From an uncultured Lachnospiraceae bacterium (GTDB lineage Bacteria; Bacillota; Clostridia; Lachnospirales; Lachnospiraceae), in NCBI GenBank assembly GCA_902803305.1, contig CADCPL010000215.1:1-7188 (forward strand): a stretch of 7,188 nt of DNA, written 5' to 3'. The number at the start of each line of letters is the position of its first letter. Position 1 is the first letter of the stretch. Below, piece after piece: positions 1-5,713 of the stretch. The position numbers and the translations under genes are program-made. The notes beneath the pieces were generated by a model. The model worked only from the letters and a program-made list of their open reading frames with translations. It was not told the DNA's origin and made no database searches.

Positions 1-20
1 CTTCTCTCCGTATACTACCA

Positions 21-39
21 ACATCTGCTTCGCGGATGT
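21..39 (+). repeat. Hairpin A (second copy at 79-97)
   Basis: The arms acatctgc and gcggatgt form an 8-bp stem around the three-base loop ttc. One pair is T.G when read on the + strand; on the minus strand the same position becomes a C.A mismatch, so the + strand folds slightly better. The apex on the minus strand is GCGAAGC. No T-tract follows on either strand, so a standard intrinsic terminator is not supported. Confidence 0.85.
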
Positions 40-44
40 CGCCT

Positions 45-71
45 TGACTCGATCGCTTCGCGATCAAGTCA
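45..71 (-). repeat. Hairpin B (second copy at 103-129)
   Basis: The outer arms tgact/agtca (5 bp) and inner arms gatcgc/gcgatc (6 bp) enclose a three-base loop and are separated by one non-Watson-Crick position. That position is C.A on the + strand and T.G (G.U in RNA) on the minus strand, so a transcript from the hydCBA strand would pair through all 12 positions. The apex is again GCGAAGC on the minus strand. Confidence 0.85.
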
Positions 72-102
72 TTCTCCAACATCTGCTTCGCGGATGTCGC
101 CT

Positions 103-129
103 TGACTCGATCGCTTCGCGATCAAGTCA
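103..129 (-). promoter_or_regulatory. mRNA hairpin overlapping the hydA stop codon
   Basis: This is the second copy of hairpin B. In the hydA message the 5' arm begins UGACUUGA, which contains the U and G of the Met codon, the Thr codon and the UGA stop (122-124). A 12-position stem with a GAA triloop would therefore start inside the last codons of hydA and be followed by hairpin A and a second A/B pair. It could protect the 3' end of the hydCBA message from exonucleases, or slow or end transcription. No U-run follows the stem, so calling it a classical terminator would be unjustified. The structure is seen in the sequence; the role is inferred. Confidence 0.5.
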
Positions 130-1807
130 TTCTGTGAAGCAGTTCGTGTTCGCGTCCCGCTATCACGCTGTCATATACCTGTGTAAGGAACGGATTCTCA
201 CCCGTGTACCTTATAGTCGATAACTGATCTACCTGATAAATGCCGTCCATACGCGCACTTCTCGTTGTCGGACCCATCGGAACAGGCTGTCCGCCTCCGA
301 GGATACATCCTCTTCTGCATGCCATCACTTCCACAAAATCATATGATGCGGTTCCGGCTTTTATGCTCTCGAGAAGATCCGATGCGTTCTTCAGTCCGTG
401 AACAACGGCAATCCTGAGTTCTCTGTCCCCGAGAGACACCGTAGCTTCCTTGAAGCCCTGTTTGCCTCTGATGCCCGAGTACTTGATACCCTCGAGCGTT
501 GTATGATCCTTGTCCTCGGACAGATGACGAAGTACCGCCTCCGTCACGCCGCCTGTTATACCGAATATCGAAGCTCCGCCCGAAGCCATTGAGAACGGCA
601 TGTCGCATGCTTCGCTCTCAAGAGTCTCGAATTTGATACCGACCTGCTTGATCATACGGATGATCTCCTGGGTAGTTATGACTATATCCGTATCCTGGCG
701 GCCGCCCGTATGGTTATCTGACCGAAGTATCTCCGATTTCTTGGCCGTACAGGGCATTATCGCCACGACATACGTCTCTTTTCCGTCTTTTTTGTCCTGC
801 TCCTTAAAGTATTCCTTGATCACCGGCGAGAGCATGCTCATCGGCGAACGGCATGTGCTGAGGTTATCGGCAAATTCCGGATACTTGTTCTCGCAGAACT
901 TCACCCAACCGGGGCAGCACGATGTAAAGAGCGGGAGCTTCTCGCCCTTCTTTATCCTTTCGGCAAATTCCTTTGATTCTTCAACTACCGTAAGATCTGC
1001 GCCGAAATTCGTGTCATAGACCTCGTCAAATCCCATGATCCTGAGAGCCTTTACGAGCTTGCCCATCGCATTTTCGCCCTTCGGAAGCCCGAATTTGTCA
1101 CCTATAGCCACTCTCACGGCCGGTGCGATCTGCGCAACTACCCTCTTGCCGGGATCCTCAATGGCGTCCCATACCTCGGTAACGTTCGTCCTTATCGATA
1201 TCGCGGCAGTCGGGCATACAACGGCACACTGTCCGCAGCCTACGCAGTCCGTATCGCACAGATCCTTGCCGAACGCCGGCGTGATCTGCATCTTGGAGCC
1301 CCTGTGGGCAAAATCGATGGCCCCGATCCCCTGATTTTCAGAGCAGGTCCTCACACAGTCACCGCAGAGGATACATTTGTTGGGATCCCTGACTATGCAG
1401 TTCGAGCTCATATCTATGGGCAGCTGCTCTTTCTTGTTCTCGAACCTGACCGCATGTACTCCAACCCTGTAAGCAAGGCTCTGGAGCTCGCACATCCCGT
1501 TCTTCGTACATGTCGTACAGTCTCTGCAGTGTGTCGACAGAAGCAGCTCTATGATCAGCTTTCTGTACTGCTGCAGCTTCTTGGTGTTTGTATGGATCAC
1601 CATACCCGCGCGCGGGACTTCCGAGCATGATGCGAACATCTTGCCGCGTTCATCCTCGACCATGCACATCCTGCAGGCACCGTAGATCGACAGATCCGAA
1701 TGATAACAGAATGTGGGGATGTCTATCCCTGCTTTTCGTATAAGGGAGAGTATGTTCTTCTCGCCTTCTATCGGCACCTTGATGCCGTCTATTGTCATAT
1801 AATCCAT
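122..1807 (-). CDS. hydA: [FeFe]-hydrogenase catalytic subunit HydA
   Basis: Catalytic subunit of a cytoplasmic multimeric [FeFe]-hydrogenase, 2H+ + 2e- to H2, 561 residues. In order it has an N-terminal [2Fe-2S] ferredoxin domain (Cys34, 45, 48, 61), a His-ligated [4Fe-4S] site (His93, Cys97, 100, 106), two [4Fe-4S] motifs (Cys145/148/151/155 and 188/191/194/198), then the H-cluster domain. All three H-cluster signatures are present: FTSCCPGW (Cys298 ligand, Cys297 proton relay), MPCTAKKSE (Cys353) and EVMACRRGCILGGGQP (Cys497, Cys501). GGVTEA replaces the more usual GGVMEA. The architecture matches Clostridium pasteurianum CpI (574 aa). The start at 1807 is chosen because AGGAGG lies 6 nt upstream and the ferredoxin fold begins directly after it; a longer frame to 1879 lies inside hydB. 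The C-terminus HELLH is family-like, but the final Arg-Met-Thr and stop come from the 58-bp repeat. Activity needs the HydE, HydF and HydG maturases, which are not in this window. Confidence 0.97.
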   Translation of the reverse strand: MDYMTIDGIKVPIEGEKNILSLIRKAGIDIPTFCYHSDLSIYGACRMCMVEDERGKMFASCSEVPRAGMVIHTNTKKLQQYRKLIIELLLSTHCRDCTTCTKNGMCELQSLAYRVGVHAVRFENKKEQLPIDMSSNCIVRDPNKCILCGDCVRTCSENQGIGAIDFAHRGSKMQITPAFGKDLCDTDCVGCGQCAVVCPTAAISIRTNVTEVWDAIEDPGKRVVAQIAPAVRVAIGDKFGLPKGENAMGKLVKALRIMGFDEVYDTNFGADLTVVEESKEFAERIKKGEKLPLFTSCCPGWVKFCENKYPEFADNLSTCRSPMSMLSPVIKEYFKEQDKKDGKETYVVAIMPCTAKKSEILRSDNHTGGRQDTDIVITTQEIIRMIKQVGIKFETLESEACDMPFSMASGGASIFGITGGVTEAVLRHLSEDKDHTTLEGIKYSGIRGKQGFKEATVSLGDRELRIAVVHGLKNASDLLESIKAGTASYDFVEVMACRRGCILGGGQPVPMGPTTRSARMDGIYQVDQLSTIRYTGENPFLTQVYDSVIAGREHELLHRMT

Positions 1808-1813
1808 CAGGAA

Positions 1814-1820
1814 CCTCCTT
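1814..1820 (-). promoter_or_regulatory. Ribosome binding site of hydA
   Basis: AAGGAGG on the minus strand overlaps the TAA stop of hydB (1819-1821) and lies 6 nt before the ATG at 1807. This fixes the hydA start and suggests that translation of hydA is coupled to termination of hydB. The in-frame ATG three codons later would have a 15-nt spacing and is less likely. Confidence 0.9.
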
Positions 1821-3702
1821 AAGATCTCGTAACAGCGCCAAACGGACAGTTGTCCGCGCATGCACCGCATTTGATGCACTTACTCTGGTCTATTGTAAAC
1901 GGCGACTTAAGTTCGCCTGATATCGCCTCAACAGGGCAGTTTCTCGCACACTTGCTGCAGCCCTTACACAGCTCCGGCACGATCATAAATGAGCTGAGCG
2001 CCTTACACGTGCCGGTGCGGCATTTCTTCTCAACCACATGCTCCATATACTCGTCCCTGAACACCTTGAGCGTTGACAGTACGGGAAGTGCGGCTGATTT
2101 TCCGAGACCGCACAGAGCGGTGTCGGTTATGGCCCGTCCCAGCTCTTCCAGAAGGTCCAGCTGCTCCTCGGTGCCGCGGCCATTTACTATATCTTCGAGT
2201 ATTTCCAGCATGCGCATCGTACCTTCACGGCACGGAACGCACTTGCCGCAGCTCTCGTTCTGCGTAAAGTTCATAAAGAACCTTGCCACCTCTACCATAC
2301 ATGTGTCTTCGTCCATGATAACGAGACCGCCGGATCCGATCATCGCACCCTTTTCCTTCAGGGAGTCAAAATCAAGCGGTACATCAAGATCCGCCGATAT
2401 TAGACATCCGCCGGAAGGGCCTCCGATCTGCACGGCTTTGAAGCCTTTGCCGCCCTTGATGCCTCCGCCTATATCGTATATGATCTCACGAAGCGTCGTA
2501 CCCATCGGAACTTCGATAAGACCTGTATTGTTGATGCTTCCTGTCACCGCAAAAGCCTTTGTTCCGGGGCTCTTCTCGGTACCGATCGTATGATACCAGT
2601 CCGATCCTTTAAGAATGATCATCGGAACATTCGCATATGTCTCAACGTTGTTGAGAACGGTAGGTTTTCCGAACAGACCCTGCTCGACCGTACGCGGCGG
2701 CTTGGTCCTCGGCATTCCCCTCTCGCCTTCTATGGATGCGGTAAGAGCACTTCCCTCGCCGCACACGAACGCTCCGGCTCCCTTGTTGATGTGAAGATGG
2801 AACGAAAATCCCGATCCGAGTATATCGTCACCGATAAGCCCTGCCTCCTCAGCCTGGGCTATGGCGATCTTCAGCCTGGATACCGCGAGCGGGTATTCGG
2901 CACGCACGTATATGTATCCTTCCGATGCGGATACGGCGTAAGCGGCTATGATCATACCCTCGATCATCTTGTGAGGATCGCCTTCCATGACGCTTCGGTC
3001 CATGAACGCACCGGGATCGCCTTCATCACCGTTACAAACAACATATCTGACCGTCTCCTTCTGGCGGGCAACCTGCTTCCACTTGTAACCGGTCTGGAAT
3101 CCGCCGCCCCCTCTTCCTCGAAGGTTTGAATCGTAGATGACATCGATGACCTCCTCGGGCGTCATAGTAAGGAGCGCCTTTTCAAGTGCCTTGTATCCGT
3201 CAAAGGCAAGCGCTTCTTCTATATGCTCGGCGCCGATATGTCCGCAGTTCTTAAGGACAAGACGCATCTGCTTCGCATAAAAAGGTATATCCTCCTGAGC
3301 GGGGTATGTAACGCCGTTCATCGTATACAGAAGCCTTTCCACGGGCTTACCTCCGAGAACGGTCGTATTGTATATCTCGTCGCAGTCCTCGGGTTTCACT
3401 TTTATATACAGATAATTATACGGCTCGATACGAACAAGCGGGCCCATTTCGCAGAATCCGTGGCATCCGCTCTTCTGAACGTCCGTATGTATGTCAGAGC
3501 ATGCGATCCCGTCACCGAATTCGATCGAGGCATTCGGATCGTTGCCGCACAGCTCGCACAGTCTCTCATAAATCTTTTCGGAACCGCCCGCAAGACAGCC
3601 TGTACCGGCACATATGAGGATCCTGCACTTGATGCTGCTGATCCGCTGCTCGCATTTGGTCCTGATCTTTGCAAGGTCTTCCCCGGATCTTAACTTATTC
3701 AT
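1819..3702 (-). CDS. hydB: NuoF-like NADH/FMN subunit HydB of multimeric [FeFe]-hydrogenase
   Basis: This flavoprotein subunit binds NAD(H) and FMN and passes electrons between nucleotide, iron-sulfur clusters and HydA. Its 627 residues contain an N-terminal thioredoxin-like [2Fe-2S] domain (Cys31, 36, 80, 84), then a NuoF core with the FMN loop GRGGGGF (196-202), NGDEGDPGAF (224-233) and the nucleotide region GAGAFVCGEGSAL (308-320). An SLBB-like segment lies around 375-435. A [4Fe-4S] site is formed by Cys485, 488, 491 and 531. Two C-terminal [4Fe-4S] ferredoxin motifs follow (Cys579/582/585/589 and 609/612/615/619). CGEGSAL replaces the CGEETAL usual in complex I NuoF. His554, Cys561 and Cys566 sit in the linker before the ferredoxin domain, a region linked to a metal site in bifurcating HydB enzymes; that last point is tentative. 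The N- and C-terminal additions are typical of trimeric HydABC rather than complex I. The start overlaps the hydC stop as ATGA and has AGGAGG 7 nt upstream. Confidence 0.95.
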   Translation of the reverse strand: MNKLRSGEDLAKIRTKCEQRISSIKCRILICAGTGCLAGGSEKIYERLCELCGNDPNASIEFGDGIACSDIHTDVQKSGCHGFCEMGPLVRIEPYNYLYIKVKPEDCDEIYNTTVLGGKPVERLLYTMNGVTYPAQEDIPFYAKQMRLVLKNCGHIGAEHIEEALAFDGYKALEKALLTMTPEEVIDVIYDSNLRGRGGGGFQTGYKWKQVARQKETVRYVVCNGDEGDPGAFMDRSVMEGDPHKMIEGMIIAAYAVSASEGYIYVRAEYPLAVSRLKIAIAQAEEAGLIGDDILGSGFSFHLHINKGAGAFVCGEGSALTASIEGERGMPRTKPPRTVEQGLFGKPTVLNNVETYANVPMIILKGSDWYHTIGTEKSPGTKAFAVTGSINNTGLIEVPMGTTLREIIYDIGGGIKGGKGFKAVQIGGPSGGCLISADLDVPLDFDSLKEKGAMIGSGGLVIMDEDTCMVEVARFFMNFTQNESCGKCVPCREGTMRMLEILEDIVNGRGTEEQLDLLEELGRAITDTALCGLGKSAALPVLSTLKVFRDEYMEHVVEKKCRTGTCKALSSFMIVPELCKGCSKCARNCPVEAISGELKSPFTIDQSKCIKCGACADNCPFGAVTRS

Positions 3703-4178
3703 GCTTCATCCTCCTTGATCTTCTTGATCGTTTCCGATACTTTCTCGGGTGTCATGGCAGGATGTACCACATCGTTTATCGTCATGACAGGAGCAAGTCC
3801 GCAGGCTCCGAGGCAGGAAACAGTCTCTACCGTAAAGAGCATGTCGTCCGTCGTATTCTTTTTATCCGAAAGACCGAGCTCCTTCTGAAGCCGCTCAAGG
3901 ATCAGCGTGCCTTTTCTAACGTGGCATGCCGTGCCGTCGCACACCTTGATGACGTATTTCCCTTTCTGATCAAAGGAAAAATTCTCATAAAAAGTCGCAA
4001 CGGAGTACGCCTTGGCTTCCGTTATGCCTATCTTTTCGGCAACGTATGTAAGAAGCTCCGGCGGGATATAACGATATATGCTCTGGATATCCTGCATTAT
4101 AGGGATAAGAGATTCTTTCCCCTTGCCGTGATCGGCTATTATCTCGTCCGCTTTCTCATAAAATGATCTGTCCAGCAT
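3699..4178 (-). CDS. hydC: NuoE-like [2Fe-2S] subunit HydC of multimeric [FeFe]-hydrogenase
   Basis: Small thioredoxin-fold [2Fe-2S] subunit, 159 residues, the usual size for NuoE/HydC proteins. It partners HydB in the cytoplasmic NADH-oxidising module. The N-terminal helical half contains the family hallmark SVATFYENFSF (59-69). The cluster ligands are Cys80, Cys85, Cys122 and Cys126, in the contexts VCDGTACHVRK and SCLGACGLAP. The ending, with a short helix after MTPEKV, is typical. The start at 4178 is supported by AGGAGG four bases upstream. The gene begins 21 nt after the clpX stop, too short for a promoter plus terminator, so it is probably transcribed with clpX. The order hydC-hydB-hydA matches that of the Thermotoga maritima bifurcating hydrogenase. 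A NuoE of complex I is unlikely because the next genes encode HydB with a C-terminal ferredoxin domain and a true H-cluster hydrogenase. Confidence 0.95.
   Translation of the reverse strand: MLDRSFYEKADEIIADHGKGKESLIPIMQDIQSIYRYIPPELLTYVAEKIGITEAKAYSVATFYENFSFDQKGKYVIKVCDGTACHVRKGTLILERLQKELGLSDKKNTTDDMLFTVETVSCLGACGLAPVMTINDVVHPAMTPEKVSETIKKIKEDEA
3710..3715 (-). promoter_or_regulatory. Ribosome binding site of hydB
   Basis: AGGAGG on the minus strand lies inside the last codons of hydC, 7 nt before the hydB ATG (3700-3702). The ATG overlaps the hydC TGA (3699-3701), a typical arrangement for translational coupling that would keep the subunits in balance. Confidence 0.88.
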
Positions 4179-4182
4179 GTCT

Positions 4183-4188
4183 CCTCCT
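4183..4188 (-). promoter_or_regulatory. Ribosome binding site of hydC in the clpX-hydC gap
   Basis: AGGAGG on the minus strand, 4 nt before the ATG at 4178. It takes up a good part of the 21-nt gap after the clpX TAA (4200-4202). No stem-loop or -10/-35 pair fits in the rest of the gap, so hydC seems to rely on readthrough or on a promoter inside clpX. Confidence 0.85.
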
Positions 4189-4199
4189 ATACGGAACTG

Positions 4200-5711
4200 T
4201 TATCCTCTTGTTTCTATCTTCGGGCCGCCGTTTCCTTCAAGGTATTCCCTGGTGATGATGACGCGTCCGATATTATCGTCTTTGGGTATCTCATACATGA
4301 TGTCAAGCATTATGTCTTCTATTATCGAGCGAAGAGCCCTGGCACCCGTATCCTTTTCCTGGGCCTTCTTTGCTATCGCAAGGAGCGCTTCGTCGGTAAA
4401 CTCAAGATCCACCTCATCCATCGACAGCAGCTTTTGATACTGCTTGATGATCGCGTTCTTCGGCTCCTTCAGTATGTCCACGAGCATTTCATCGCTCAAG
4501 CCCTGCATCGTACAGATTATCGGGAGTCTTCCGACAAATTCGGGGATCATCCCGAACTTCTTGACATCCTCGACGGTAACCTCCGACAATATGTCCTTGC
4601 GCTTATCGAGCGAATCCTTCAGCTCCGCATTAAAACCGATCGACGTCTGCTTCCTAAGGCGCTGCTTTATTATCTCGTCAAGATCCGGAAAAGCCCCGCC
4701 GCATATGAACAGGATATTTCTCGTATCGACCGTGGCAAGAGGGACCATTGCGTTCTTGGAGTTGGCTCCCACGGGAACTTCCACCTCGGCGCCCTCAAGG
4801 AGTTTTAGCATTCCCTGCTGTACACTCTCTCCCGAAACATCCCTCGAATGCGAGTTCTTTTTCTTGGCTATCTTATCTATCTCGTCAATGAATATGATGC
4901 CCGTCTCGGCTTTGTCCACGTCATTGTCCGCGGCTGCAAGAAGCTTTGACACCACGCTTTCGATGTCATCTCCGATATATCCCGCTTCGGTAAGGCTCGT
5001 GGCATCGGTGATCGCAAGCGGCACATCAAGGAGCTTTGCAAGCGTCCTTACGAGATATGTCTTGCCGCACCCTGTAGGTCCGATCAGCAGAACGTTTGAT
5101 TTTTCGATCTCAACGTCTCCGAGTCCCTTTTCAAACTCCTCCGGCGCCATCGCCTCGGAGGCGATCCTCTTGTAGTGATTGTAGACGGCTACCGACATGA
5201 CTTTCTTCGCCTGCTCCTGGCCCACTACATACTCGTCAAGGAGTTCCTTTATCTTATGCGGCATCGGGATATTTTTGATATCTATCTCCGGCGGCTTCTT
5301 TTCTTCTTTGTTCTTCTTTTTGGCGGGACTGCCTCCGAACATCATGTTCTGCAGATCTGCCATACTGAGAAATCCCACGTTGGGAAGTCCGAATCCTCCG
5401 GCAAAACGTACCGATCCGGGCTCCTTCGGAGCATCTTTTCCGGGTTCGGTCCCCGGAGGCTGCTGCGGAGACTGCTCCGGAGTCTCGCCTGGCTGTTTTT
5501 CCGGAACCTCCTGCGGCTGTTCTTCTTCTGCCTTAGGCGGCTGCGGCGGCATGGGCTGACCGTGCATAACGCCTCCGGTCATCTTCTCGGCCATCCGAAG
5601 CGTGTTCTCAAGGCACCTGTGGCACACCTTCAGTCCGCCGGTGATCGTCACAAGGTCACCGCAGTCCTCTTTATATTTTCCGCAAAGAGAACAATACTCT
5701 CTGTCACTCAT
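4200..5711 (-). CDS. clpX: Divergent ClpX-type AAA+ protein unfoldase
   Basis: ATP-driven hexameric unfoldase expected to feed substrates to the ClpP peptidase, 503 residues against about 420 for usual ClpX. The N-terminal zinc domain has CxxC pairs at Cys7/10 and Cys30/33; the gap between pairs is one residue longer than in Bacillus subtilis ClpX, and an extra Cys17 is present. A Pro/Glu/Gln-rich linker (about 52-99) and a lysine-rich patch (about 131-139) precede the AAA+ core. Core motifs: Walker A GPTGCGKT (211-218), pore loop GYIG (244-247), Walker B with Asp276 and Glu277, RDVSGESVQQ, the ClpP-docking IGF (358-360), arginine finger EFVGRLP (Arg395) and sensor 2 GARALRS (Arg458). The position of the RKH loop reads SKN (318-320). 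The start at 5711 is chosen over a TTG at 5723 because it is an ATG with GGAG 6 nt upstream and avoids overlapping the gene before it. A specialised paralogue is likelier than the housekeeping copy, which usually sits near clpP or tig. Confidence 0.93.
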   Translation of the reverse strand: MSDREYCSLCGKYKEDCGDLVTITGGLKVCHRCLENTLRMAEKMTGGVMHGQPMPPQPPKAEEEQPQEVPEKQPGETPEQSPQQPPGTEPGKDAPKEPGSVRFAGGFGLPNVGFLSMADLQNMMFGGSPAKKKNKEEKKPPEIDIKNIPMPHKIKELLDEYVVGQEQAKKVMSVAVYNHYKRIASEAMAPEEFEKGLGDVEIEKSNVLLIGPTGCGKTYLVRTLAKLLDVPLAITDATSLTEAGYIGDDIESVVSKLLAAADNDVDKAETGIIFIDEIDKIAKKKNSHSRDVSGESVQQGMLKLLEGAEVEVPVGANSKNAMVPLATVDTRNILFICGGAFPDLDEIIKQRLRKQTSIGFNAELKDSLDKRKDILSEVTVEDVKKFGMIPEFVGRLPIICTMQGLSDEMLVDILKEPKNAIIKQYQKLLSMDEVDLEFTDEALLAIAKKAQEKDTGARALRSIIEDIMLDIMYEIPKDDNIGRVIITREYLEGNGGPKIETRG

Positions 5712-5713
5712 CT

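Larger units (their letters stand above)
18..133. repeat. Two perfect tandem copies of a 58-bp double-hairpin unit
   Basis: Units 18-75 and 76-133 are identical over all 58 bases and abut with no spacer. Each starts ccaacatctg and ends gtcattct on the + strand. Each holds two separate short palindromes, hairpin A (21-39, 79-97) and hairpin B (45-71, 103-129), joined by a linker of about five bases (cgcct). Both palindromes have the same apical heptamer, GCTTCGC on + and GCGAAGC on -. No third copy is visible in 1-17, though the array lies close to the window edge and its context to the left is unseen. The right unit runs into the 3' end of hydA and provides its last three codons and stop. The design resembles REP- or BIME-type interspersed palindromes, but the family is not recognised and that comparison is inference. 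A CRISPR is excluded by the lack of spacers. Confidence 0.95.

Noticed and set aside
18..133. CRISPR array or spacer-type structure at the left edge.
   Set aside because: The two 58-bp copies abut directly with no unique spacer between them, and the unit contains two palindromes, unlike a CRISPR repeat.
1808..1879. A longer hydA reading frame starting at 1879.
   Set aside because: The extra 24 residues overlap the end of hydB in another frame and do not resemble a ferredoxin N-terminus. The ATG at 1807 has an ideal ribosome binding site.
3265..3276. A 12-base match (catctgcttcgc) to the left part of the 58-bp repeat unit.
   Set aside because: It lies inside hydB in frame with the conserved sequence YAKQMRL, has no partner arm to form the hairpin, and is short enough to be chance.
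4444..5175. Long open frames on the plus strand opposite clpX, hydB and hydA (for example 4444-5175, 1850-2593).
   Set aside because: They are antisense shadows of well-conserved genes: serine-, arginine- or leucine-rich with no recognisable domain and no ribosome binding site supporting them.
5468..5486. A small inverted repeat (gagact, 7-base loop, agtctc) within clpX.
   Set aside because: It sits in low-complexity coding DNA for the Pro/Glu-rich linker, where such short matches are expected; the stem is only 6 bp.
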